Shown piece by piece: positions 46,133 through 53,741 of a DNA stretch of 56,349 bases. The position numbers and the translations under genes are program-made. The notes under the pieces are model-generated. The model worked only from the letters and a program-made list of their open reading frames with translations, was not told the DNA's origin and made no database searches. The DNA comes from Microcoleus sp. CAWBG506 (GTDB lineage: Bacteria > Cyanobacteriota > Cyanobacteriia > Cyanobacteriales > Microcoleaceae), in the NCBI GenBank assembly GCA_020883125.1, contig JAHREW010000043.1, forward strand, positions 1-56,349, in the 5' to 3' direction. Positions within the stretch are counted from its first letter, which is position 1. Each line of letters opens with the position of its first letter.

Positions 46133-47293
46133 TTAAATTTGTCCTAAAGCCTTTACTAAACAGCGAAAGTCTGCCAACTCATGAGTCGCCATCAGCGAAA
46201 TCCGAATTCGACTCACACTCACAGTCGGAGGGCGAATGGCGGGGGCAAAAATACCCATCTCAAGGAGTTTGCTACTAGCGGTTAAAGCTGTGGCTGCATC
46301 CTTTAAGGGAAAACTGAAAATGGGCGAGAGTGAATTGGTAATCGGTAATTGGTAATGGGCGATCGCCTCATCTTGGAAAGTTTTGATATTTTGCTGTAGC
46401 TTCCGTCGTCGATCGGGTTCTTGCTGTACAATCTTCACAGCTTCCCAAGCAGCAGCCGTGTCGGCTGGTGTCAATCCGGTAGTATAAATCCAAGTCGGAG
46501 CTCGATTGCGGAGAAAATCAATCACAGCAGCATCCGCTGCAACATAGCCACCCAAACTTCCCAAAGCTTTGCTGAGTGTACCCACTTGAATCAATGTTTC
46601 TCCGGTACACCCGAAATGTTCGACACAACCAGCGCCCCTAGCACCGAAAACTCCTGTAGCATGAGCTTCGTCTACTAATACCATGCAGTTAAATTGTTTT
46701 GCCAAATCTAGCAACTGCGGTAACGGGCACAAGTCTCCATCCATACTGAAGACGCTATCGGTAACAATCAAACACTTGCGGTATCGATCGCGATGTTCAG
46801 TAAGCAGAGCCCTTAAATCCTCAACATTGCAGTGAGCGTATTCTACACTCTGAGCTTGGCTGAGTGTCGCTCCATTTTTGAGACTGGAATGGTTGTACTT
46901 GTCAGATAATATCAAATCCCGTTTACCGACGAGGGAGGCGATCGCCCCTAAATTCGCCAAATATCCCGAACTAAAGACTAAAGCATCCTCAGTTTGTTTT
47001 AAATTAGCAATACTCTGTTCTAGCTGTCGGTGCAAATCCCGGTGCCCGCCCACTAGCCTCGAACCAGTCGTACCCGTACCAAATTCCTTAGTTGCAGCCA
47101 TCGCCGCTTGAATCAACCTATCATCCCCCGCAAGTCCCAGATAATCGTTGCTAGCAAAGTTAATTAGCCAGTCCCCGGCTAATTTTACCCTAGGGCCTGG
47201 ACAACTTTCGATCGATTGTGGCGATCGATACCAATTGGCGCGGTGAATAGTGTCTAAATCCTTCTCTATCCAAGCATAAGGGTCAGCGTTCAT
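46133..47293 (-). CDS. bioF: 8-amino-7-oxononanoate synthase BioF
   Basis: A 386-residue PLP enzyme of the alpha-oxoamine synthase family, which condenses pimeloyl-ACP/CoA with alanine in biotin synthesis. [16 protein letters not shown] at the N-terminus, [22 protein letters not shown] (Asp208, His211) and Lys242 in [13 protein letters not shown] are all in place. A three-unit heptanucleotide repeat lies inside the gene and encodes an extra in-frame HYQLPITNS stretch near residue 318. It is a core gene at the right shoulder of the ana island, divergent from the DHH gene. Other bio genes are not in the window. Confidence 0.93.
   Translation of the reverse strand: MNADPYAWIEKDLDTIHRANWYRSPQSIESCPGPRVKLAGDWLINFASNDYLGLAGDDRLIQAAMAATKEFGTGTTGSRLVGGHRDLHRQLEQSIANLKQTEDALVFSSGYLANLGAIASLVGKRDLILSDKYNHSSLKNGATLSQAQSVEYAHCNVEDLRALLTEHRDRYRKCLIVTDSVFSMDGDLCPLPQLLDLAKQFNCMVLVDEAHATGVFGARGAGCVEHFGCTGETLIQVGTLSKALGSLGGYVAADAAVIDFLRNRAPTWIYTTGLTPADTAAAWEAVKIVQQEPDRRRKLQQNIKTFQDEAIAHYQLPITNSLSPIFSFPLKDAATALTASSKLLEMGIFAPAIRPPTVSVSRIRISLMATHELADFRCLVKALGQI
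46334..46354. repeat. Three heptanucleotide repeats inside bioF
   Basis: ATTGGTA, ATCGGTA and ATTGGTA stand in tandem, followed by a partial unit. The 21 bases keep the reading frame. The unit resembles the GGTAATG/GGTAATA words in the repeat block at 48590-48680. Confidence 0.75.
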
Positions 47294-47359
47294 AGTGGAA
47301 AGCGATCGAGTAATAAGTTATATTGTCTGATAATCAGTTCCTCAATTTCTCAAAAGCAT

Positions 47360-48298
47360 ATGTCAGACACTACTCAAAAATACAGATTAGTCACCCGCAG
47401 CGATTTTGACGGTCTTGTCTGTGCCGTTTTACTCAAAGAACTCGATATTATCGAAGAAATTAAATTTGTTCATCCTAAAGATATGCAGGATGGAAAAATC
47501 GAAATAACCAACAACGATATTACCACAAATTTACCCTATGTTGAAGGTGCTCATCTAGTTTTCGACCACCACTTCAGCGAAACTCTCCGACACGAAAAAA
47601 TCCAAAAAAACCATATCATCGACCCCTATGCAGCATCCGCAGCCAGGGTACTATACAAATACTATGGAGGTCCAGCCAAGTTTCCCGACATTTCCGAAGC
47701 AATGATGGAAGCTGTTGACAAATCCGACTCCGCTCAATTTTCCGAAGCCGAAGTTTTGCATCCCGAAAAATGGGTATTGCTCAACTTCATTATGGATGCC
47801 AGAACTGGATTAGGCAGGTTCAAGGAATTCACTGTTTCCAACTACCAGTTAATGATGGAACTAATAGATTACTGCAAAAGCCATAAAATCGAAGAAATCT
47901 TGGAACTTCCTGATGTCAAAGAAAGAGTAGAACTCTACTTCGATCACGAAGAAAAATTCAAACAACAACTACAGCGTTGTGCCAAAGTTTATGACAATCT
48001 AGTTGTTTTAGATTTGCGAAACGAAGAGATTATTTATGCAGGAAATCGCTTTGTAATTTACGCTTTGTTCCCCCAATGCAATATATCAATTCACGCACTT
48101 TGGGGACTGAAGCAACAAAATACTGTTTTCGCCGTTGGGAAATCAATTTTTAACAAAACTTCTCAGGTAAATATTGGACATTTAATGTTAAAATATGGTG
48201 GTGGCGGACACATGAATGCCGGAACTTGTCAAATTGAAAATGACAAAGCTAGTAAAGTTTTGAATGAATTAATTGCACAAATCGATCAAGATAGTTGA
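47360..48298 (+). CDS. DHH/DHHA1 family phosphoesterase
   Basis: A 312-residue protein with the N-terminal TRSDFDGLVCAVLL (Asp15, Asp17), FDHHFSE (Asp69-His70-His71, the DHH signature) and a C-terminal DHHA1-type GGGGHMNAGTCQI. These metal sites fit exopolyphosphatase-like or nanoRNase/cyclic-dinucleotide phosphodiesterase activity. Which substrate it cuts cannot be told from sequence alone. It is divergent from bioF with a 66-base shared promoter gap, and is followed by a repeat-rich intergenic stretch. Confidence 0.88.
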   Translation: MSDTTQKYRLVTRSDFDGLVCAVLLKELDIIEEIKFVHPKDMQDGKIEITNNDITTNLPYVEGAHLVFDHHFSETLRHEKIQKNHIIDPYAASAARVLYKYYGGPAKFPDISEAMMEAVDKSDSAQFSEAEVLHPEKWVLLNFIMDARTGLGRFKEFTVSNYQLMMELIDYCKSHKIEEILELPDVKERVELYFDHEEKFKQQLQRCAKVYDNLVVLDLRNEEIIYAGNRFVIYALFPQCNISIHALWGLKQQNTVFAVGKSIFNKTSQVNIGHLMLKYGGGGHMNAGTCQIENDKASKVLNELIAQIDQDS

Positions 48299-48326
48299 AT
48301 AAAAAAAAGAAGAAGGGAAAAGCAAT

Positions 48327-48449
48327 GGGTGCATCTGTGTTTGGCAAATATATTCATACGATGATCTAGGATGACCGCTGTAAATCTCTGGCGCGAGCTA
48401 ATAAATTGTCTTCGGTCATGCTTCGCCTATGCAAAATCGGGATGCTCCC
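48327..48449. repeat. Dispersed GGGTGCATC element, copy 3, with inverted centre
   Basis: A 123-bp element with the same ends as copies 1 and 2. It is flanked by AAAGCAAT (48319-48326) and AAGGCAAT (48450-48457), probably a decayed target duplication. Its outer parts run parallel to copy 2, but the central 45 bases (48373-48417) match the reverse complement of copy 2 (7788-7832) at 42 of 45 positions. Confidence 0.8.
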
Positions 48450-48565
48450 AAGGCAATTCTTCTACCACCATTATGGGGTAATATCAAATCCGTTGACATC
48501 GGAATTATTATTTCTCTGTTCTCTTTCTCTGTGTCAAGAGTGTTCTAGTAAGGTTTAATCATTGC

Positions 48566-48697
48566 GATACAACCGGAATTGATATAATGGGTAATGGGTA
48601 ATAGGCGAAGCGGAGGCCAGAAATAATCCTCTGTAGCTAACCAACTCTCAAATTACAAATCCGGCAATTACCTATTACCCTTCGACTTCGCTCAGGG
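48566..48697. repeat. Cluster of short interspersed repeats
   Basis: The gap 48299-48757 has no gene. Besides copy 3 of the GGGTGCATC element it holds GATACAACCGGAATTGATAT (48566-48585, also at the right edge of the defective IS), heptamer-like TAATGGG words, an inverted pair GGGTAATAGG/CCTATTACCC (48596-48605 and 48671-48680), and CCCTTCGACTTCGCTCAGGG (48678-48697). Confidence 0.7.
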
Positions 48698-48757
48698 CGA
48701 CGCCTATTACCGACGGGCACGGCGTACCTCATCTTACTGAGAAAGGTTATATTCTCG

Positions 48758-48973
48758 TTATTGTTGTTTTTCAACATCTACAGATTGCGAACTATTACCT
48801 TTCACCGAGGGTAAATGGTCTACCAAACCCATATCAAAAGCGACATCCGGCAATTCAGAAACCTGATATTTACCCGGTTCAAACAATCGTCCAGGAGTAA
48901 AACAAGGCTGTTTTAATTGTACAATTTCTCCCGGTGCAAACATTCCTCTAAATCTTTTACTTTCCAGCGCCAT
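48758..48973 (-). CDS. Small hypothetical protein (71 residues)
   Basis: MALESKRFRGMFAPGEIVQLKQPCFTP... a compact, beta-rich-looking protein with conserved-looking Pro/Gly turns and a hydrophilic tail. The segment APGEIVQLKQP suggests a small barrel-like fold, but no family is recognised. It starts 11 bases after the glycosyltransferase gene ends on the same strand, so the two are probably co-transcribed. Confidence 0.6.
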   Translation of the reverse strand: MALESKRFRGMFAPGEIVQLKQPCFTPGRLFEPGKYQVSELPDVAFDMGLVDHLPSVKGNSSQSVDVEKQQ

Positions 48974-48984
48974 AACTTTCGTTC

Positions 48985-50106
48985 CTAAAACAACTGTCTC
49001 ATTAATCTTACCAACTTTTTACCCGTCGCTTCCCAATTAAATAAATCCGCCGTCTCTCTGGCTTTTTGAGCCACCTGAAAACGTCTGGAATCTGCAACAA
49101 TGTTCCGTAATTGCTCTCTAACAGACTGAAGATTTGGTTCCGCCCAATGAGGAGAATTGCTAATTTTTAGATGATGAGTATCATAACACAATCCTACCGG
49201 AATTATATCGTAAGAAATCGGATAGCAGTTATCAATATTAGCATACTCGGTCGGGCCGCCATAAAGAGGCATCGCCACGGGCAAACCCGCGGCAAAAGCA
49301 TCCAAAATCTTGATAGCAAAACCCTCGCCACGAAATGGAGCTAAAAAAGCATCGGCGGATAAGTATAAATTCGCTAGTTCTTGTTTGTCAAAAAACTTAG
49401 GTATTATTTCAACTTTTGGTTTAAACCTACCACATCTATGTTCAAAATCTCTAATTATTTCTACGATAACGTCAGGGTTTTTGCCACCGTCTTTGATAAT
49501 TAATTCAACATTAGACTCATGTTGAAATTCTTGACAAAAAGCTTCAATGGCAATATCTGTACCAAATCTATAGAAATCAAAAGAATTGGTCATGTGCAGA
49601 ATAGACGTTACATAGGGTGGGTTTTTGGGATATCTTTTAGCATAAAGTTCCGAGATTAAAGGATTGAATCCCAAAGGAAGGACGGAGATGTTATTGGCGG
49701 GACATCCTGCTTGGATTAAAACCTTTTTAGAATACTCGCTGACAGCAAGTTTGTGAGATGAAGTGTGGACAGCATCGTACATCCAATAATCGAATTCATC
49801 ATGGTTGGTGGCGAATTCATAGTTGATGGCAAAAAACTCTAAATTCAGATGACCATTGAGTTCTTTTAAAAAATAGGGTTTCCAGTAATGAGACCATTTT
49901 ATTTGAAACAAATCCGATGGATGCTTGCTCCTCCACTTTGCGATTAGACTGTTTTCTTCGGCTGTGCAAATGCGCTGCATACGAGGTGTCACTTCTGAGT
50001 CTTCGACGGAAATAGGAATCCCCATTTTGTCTAAGGTTTTAGCTAAGGAGAGTGTGATATCTGCGAAGGAGTTGAAGTGTTGAAATCCGATGTTAAAATG
50101 AACCAT
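48985..50106 (-). CDS. Glycosyltransferase, GT4-like (GT-B fold)
   Basis: A 373-residue protein. The C-terminal half has the GT4 pattern: ISVLPLGFNP, IDIAIEAF-type segment, a KFFDKQELANLYLSADAFLAPFRGEGFAIKILDAFAAGLPVAMP acceptor/donor region with the EGF(x7)E-like motif changed to EGFAIKILD. It ends FNWEATGKKLVRLM. It probably transfers a sugar from a nucleotide-sugar donor to a cell-surface polysaccharide or lipid. The substrate is unknown. The C-terminal EX7E second acidic residue appears as Asp here. It is followed by a small gene in the same operon. Confidence 0.82.
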   Translation of the reverse strand: MVHFNIGFQHFNSFADITLSLAKTLDKMGIPISVEDSEVTPRMQRICTAEENSLIAKWRSKHPSDLFQIKWSHYWKPYFLKELNGHLNLEFFAINYEFATNHDEFDYWMYDAVHTSSHKLAVSEYSKKVLIQAGCPANNISVLPLGFNPLISELYAKRYPKNPPYVTSILHMTNSFDFYRFGTDIAIEAFCQEFQHESNVELIIKDGGKNPDVIVEIIRDFEHRCGRFKPKVEIIPKFFDKQELANLYLSADAFLAPFRGEGFAIKILDAFAAGLPVAMPLYGGPTEYANIDNCYPISYDIIPVGLCYDTHHLKISNSPHWAEPNLQSVREQLRNIVADSRRFQVAQKARETADLFNWEATGKKLVRLMRQLF

Positions 50107-50179
50107 TTTTAATATTTTTGAGTTTGGAGTTTACTCGTTACCAGGAATTATCCAAGGGAGGCAGAGCCTCTAGATATGT

Positions 50180-50202
50180 GTTCCCAGGAACATCCTGGGA
50201 AC
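50180..50202. other. Perfect 10-bp hairpin
   Basis: GTTCCCAGGA pairs with TCCTGGGAAC around ACA. It lies downstream of the ClC gene and upstream of the glycosyltransferase gene, both leftward, next to the heptamer array. There is no T-run, so it is only a possible weak terminator or processing site. Confidence 0.6.
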
Positions 50203-50204
50203 AA

Positions 50205-50289
50205 GACTAATAACTAATAACAACTAACTAATAACTAATGACTAATGACTAATGACTAATGACTAATAACTAATAACTAATAACTAATT
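50205..50289. repeat. Heptanucleotide tandem repeat array (STRR type)
   Basis: About eleven tandem 7-bp units of the form ACTAATR (ACTAATA or ACTAATG), one slightly altered. Short tandemly repeated repetitive sequences of this kind are known from filamentous cyanobacteria. The array touches the ClC gene: the TAG stop of that gene is formed by the first unit read on the minus strand. Confidence 0.9.
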
Positions 50290-53091
50290 TGCCGATCGCA
50301 CTAAAATGATTGTACACTCACACCCGCGCGCCACAGCCTCCGGGATATTCCCGTGCATCACCTGTTTGAGCAGTCCTTCGCGGCTAGCTCCCAAGACGAT
50401 CGCATCACACTGGTCATTTTGAGCTAAATCAATTAAAGCATCAGACACCGACTTAGCGCAAACCGAAGTTGAAATTACTTGACAACCCACCTGGCGCTTG
50501 AGAAACTCCGCCGCTTGCTGCAATTCATGGCGATTCGGTGATGCGACAGAAGGCTGGTGCACCTGACATAGTCTAATCTCTGGTACTTGACTCGCCGCCA
50601 CAAAAGCAGGTAACAGTCGCAAAGCCGCCGCTTGCTTGTAACCACCACGAATTGGCACCAGCCAGCGCTGCAATCTCATGAGGGTGTGTAATCCCAATTC
50701 CTCGGTTTGAAGATCGGAATGTGGCGCAGAAATTTCTTCAGTTTCCGATTCAGGATTTGTGATTTGAGATGGGGAATTTTCTACCATGTTTATATTGGTT
50801 AAATCCAGAGATTCTTGACTCAATGCTTTTTTCGGGATTCCTATTTTGTCTCCCCAGTCTCCTTTCTCGCCTTTTTGTAATAACTTTTCGCTCCATTTTA
50901 CTAAAACTACTTCGCAACCCGCTTGCCGAATTACGGTATCTACAACATCGCCAAAAATGCGTCCACTGGTGGATTTTTCGCCTTGCCAGCCCATCAAAAT
51001 CAGATCGATATGTCGCTCCCTAATTGTCTCTAAAATCGCATAAGCAACGTCGTGAGATACCCGTATTTGGGTGTGTAGTGGGACATCCCAATGGCGGGCA
51101 ATGCGCTCGGCTTGTTGCAGCAGACGTCGGCCTTTTGTTGTTCGCACGGCGCTTTCTGAAGGAGAACTGTTGCGGGGTACTAACATGATTTGCACGCATT
51201 CTAGTTCGTAGTTGCGATCGCGCGCAATTGTCGCCGCCAGCCGTAGCAAAGCTGGTGCTGTGTAGGGATTCGAGAGCGGTACTAACAAGCGGCCGTTTCC
51301 TATCTGGGGCGCTCTGGTTTGATATACAACATAAGAAGGTTCTGGACTTCTCCCCTGGTTTGTTTCTCCGCTCAATCTATTGGACTCAACTCGAATAATA
51401 TCACTGCGGGTAATAATGCCTATTAAATGTCTTCCTTCTGTGACGGGTAAGCGACTGAGATTATATTTGCTAAGCCTGTGTAAAACTTCGCTTAAAGTAT
51501 CGTTTGCTTTCACAGTTATTGGCTGGGGAGTCATAAATTCTTTGAGTAGCGCATTGCCCAAAAAATTACGTTTTTTGGCATTAGCTAAATCTGATTGACT
51601 GACAATTCCCACTAATTTTCCAGCTTCCACTACTGGAAAACCTCGGTGAGTCGATCGCGAAAAAGCCTGCATTACTTCATCAAAAGTCAGTAGACTCGAA
51701 AGAGTTTCAACTTGGCGCTGCATCACGTTAGCTGCGTACAAGTCGCTCAAAGCATCAACGGCTGGTTTATCTTTTTTCAGTTGGATGCCGTTAAACTCCA
51801 AAAGGCGATCATACAAAGAACCACTGTCCACCTTTTCCGCAACTAAATAAGCAACTACAGAACAAATCATCAAAGGTAGCACCAACTTGAAATCCGCCGT
51901 AATTTCAAACACAATCACTACCGCAGTAATCGGAGCCCTAGAAACCGCACAAAAAAACGCTCCCATTCCCGCCAAAGCGTAAGTAACCGGCAAACCAACA
52001 CCAAGCCAATCTGCCTGCAATATTCCCACTATATGACCTAGGGCAGAACCCAGAACTAGGGAAGGTGCAAATAATCCTCCCGGAGCTCCTGAAGCCGCAG
52101 ATATAATAGTCAGAAAAAAGTGAGCAATAAAAGCAATTAAGCTTGTGACACCGCTAGCTTCTCCGGTTAGTAAAAATTCGCGCAATCCAGTATTGTTACG
52201 AAAATTTTCTGGCAATAATGCTATTACTAAACCGCAAATTAATCCAGCTAAAGCTATTCTAAAAGGCAAGGCGAGTTTGAGAGTTTTTCTATTAAATTTT
52301 AATCCTGCCAGAATTCCTTTACTGAACAAAGCTCCCAGCAACCCTGCTAAAACTCCTAACAGTAAATAAAAGGGAATTTCCCCAGCCGAAAAACTGGTTT
52401 GGTACTCTCGTAAATTAAGATTTAAACTATCACCACCCAAAATTTGTGAGACAACCGCACCGATGAAAGAAGCAATAATTGCAGTGCCTAAAGTCAGACC
52501 TGAAACATCGTGCAGTAGTTCTTCGATGACAAATAAAACTCCGGCAATGGGAGCATTAAAACCAGCAGCTAATCCCGCCGCAGCGCCACAAGCAATCAAT
52601 TGTCGGCGGTAGTCTGGAGAAGTTGGCATTAAGTGACCAATCCAGTCAGCCAAAGACGCTCCAATTTGGACAGTAGGGCCTTGTCTGCCCAGGGTTAAAC
52701 CGGAACCAACTGCTAAAATAGTGGTGAGAAGTTTAGCAACGGCTACTCGTAAATTCAAAGAAAGATTGACACCAGAAAGAGCAGCTTTGACGTGGGGAAT
52801 GCCACTACCGGCAGTTTCTGGAGCCCAACGTTCAACCAAAAAACCTGTCAGCAACCCGCCGCATAAACCGACAGCCGGAAGTAAAATTACTGCTGGAATT
52901 AATGTTGATGTAGCTACTCGCCAACTGCCGAGCCATCCGACTCCTAATTTGAGTAAAACGCCAGCCAATCCTGAAATTAAGCCAATCAGGCAAGCTTCAA
53001 ATATAGCTAGGCGTTTTGGCCGTAAAAATAGTTGAGATTCGATGACCCTGGAAGGTTCCCTAAATTGTTTAGGGATAGTAATGTACGGCAT
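50284..53091 (-). CDS. ClC-family chloride transporter with CBS pair and two USP domains
   Basis: A 935-residue protein. ClC core (about 25-445) with GSGIPH (95-100), GRQGPTVQIG (135-144) and GAAAGLAAGFNAPIAGVLFVIEE. Two CBS domains (about 455-575) follow, then two universal-stress-protein domains (about 610-740 and 795-935, with GMQGEKSTSGRIFGD-like and LGASREGLL ATP-site patterns). The gating glutamate of GREGP is Gln137 here; in the E. coli exchanger that change uncouples protons, so channel-like or altered transport is possible. The CBS and USP parts point to regulation by adenine nucleotides. The gene ends directly at a heptamer repeat array. Confidence 0.9.
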   Translation of the reverse strand: MPYITIPKQFREPSRVIESQLFLRPKRLAIFEACLIGLISGLAGVLLKLGVGWLGSWRVATSTLIPAVILLPAVGLCGGLLTGFLVERWAPETAGSGIPHVKAALSGVNLSLNLRVAVAKLLTTILAVGSGLTLGRQGPTVQIGASLADWIGHLMPTSPDYRRQLIACGAAAGLAAGFNAPIAGVLFVIEELLHDVSGLTLGTAIIASFIGAVVSQILGGDSLNLNLREYQTSFSAGEIPFYLLLGVLAGLLGALFSKGILAGLKFNRKTLKLALPFRIALAGLICGLVIALLPENFRNNTGLREFLLTGEASGVTSLIAFIAHFFLTIISAASGAPGGLFAPSLVLGSALGHIVGILQADWLGVGLPVTYALAGMGAFFCAVSRAPITAVVIVFEITADFKLVLPLMICSVVAYLVAEKVDSGSLYDRLLEFNGIQLKKDKPAVDALSDLYAANVMQRQVETLSSLLTFDEVMQAFSRSTHRGFPVVEAGKLVGIVSQSDLANAKKRNFLGNALLKEFMTPQPITVKANDTLSEVLHRLSKYNLSRLPVTEGRHLIGIITRSDIIRVESNRLSGETNQGRSPEPSYVVYQTRAPQIGNGRLLVPLSNPYTAPALLRLAATIARDRNYELECVQIMLVPRNSSPSESAVRTTKGRRLLQQAERIARHWDVPLHTQIRVSHDVAYAILETIRERHIDLILMGWQGEKSTSGRIFGDVVDTVIRQAGCEVVLVKWSEKLLQKGEKGDWGDKIGIPKKALSQESLDLTNINMVENSPSQITNPESETEEISAPHSDLQTEELGLHTLMRLQRWLVPIRGGYKQAAALRLLPAFVAASQVPEIRLCQVHQPSVASPNRHELQQAAEFLKRQVGCQVISTSVCAKSVSDALIDLAQNDQCDAIVLGASREGLLKQVMHGNIPEAVARGCECTIILVRSAN

Positions 53092-53741
53092 AAATAGCGT
53101 TGATTACCTGAGAATTCTCTGCTCGATCGCACTTTAGCGAAAAATCGTTCGACTTGGCAAAATATAACTAATTTTTAACCGGAGGTTCACACAGAGTAAC
53201 CCTGATTAATTCTATATGTTTATAGAACCCATTTGAGATATTGCCAGCGATCGCTCATAGCAGTCGAAGAGCTCACAGCAGTCGATTTACCATAACAAGT
53301 ACGGAAGAACTACTTCCCTGATTTGTTGAGACTCACTTTGCTGAGGATTCTTTCGCCCATTGGGCAAATTCAATTCCAATAACACAATAACCCTCAAAAG
53401 TCAACCCTCAACCGCCCTCATCGCCAAAGATCCGACTTTTCCGACTTAAAGATCCGACTTTTCCGACTTTTGCAAACAGCCGCCTGCTGAAATAATACAG
53501 ATAGCGAAAGTCAACCCGCGATCGCTTGGGTTCTATATGCAGTTGGATATTGGTGAACAGTCACAGGTATTTTTTATTTCCGGTAAATTGCTTGAGCGAT
53601 CTCAACAAATATATGATAAAATCTATCTGACGGGGGATGCGGGGAGAAGGCGATATCATCTAATGGCTGATGAAATCGCCTTCTCCTCAGACCCGATCGC
53701 TTTCAGAAGCAGTCAAGAAAATTATTAGGGGGCTCGTTGTT
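53092..53741. other. 650-base intergenic region with direct repeats and a hairpin
   Basis: Between the ClC gene and the subtilase. It contains GATCCGACTTTTCCGACTT twice (53429-53447 and 53451-53469), HIP1-like words, and a long hairpin at 53641-53688. A 63-codon frame at 53537-53728 is present but is largely made by that hairpin, and I do not accept it as a gene. The subtilase promoter should lie here. Confidence 0.6.
53641..53688. promoter_or_regulatory. 20-bp imperfect hairpin upstream of the subtilase
   Basis: GGGGAGAAGGCGATATCATC pairs with 53669-53688 with two mismatches around an eight-base loop, ending 53 bases before the subtilase ATG. No T-run follows. It would sit in the mRNA leader and could affect translation or stop upstream transcription. 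Confidence 0.65.

Noticed and set aside
50205..50289. Possible CRISPR array
   Set aside because: Units are 7 bp with no spacers; it is a heptanucleotide tandem repeat.
53537..53728. A 63-codon frame upstream of the subtilase
   Set aside because: Its second half is the 20-bp hairpin translated, no ribosome site is evident, and no homology is recognised.
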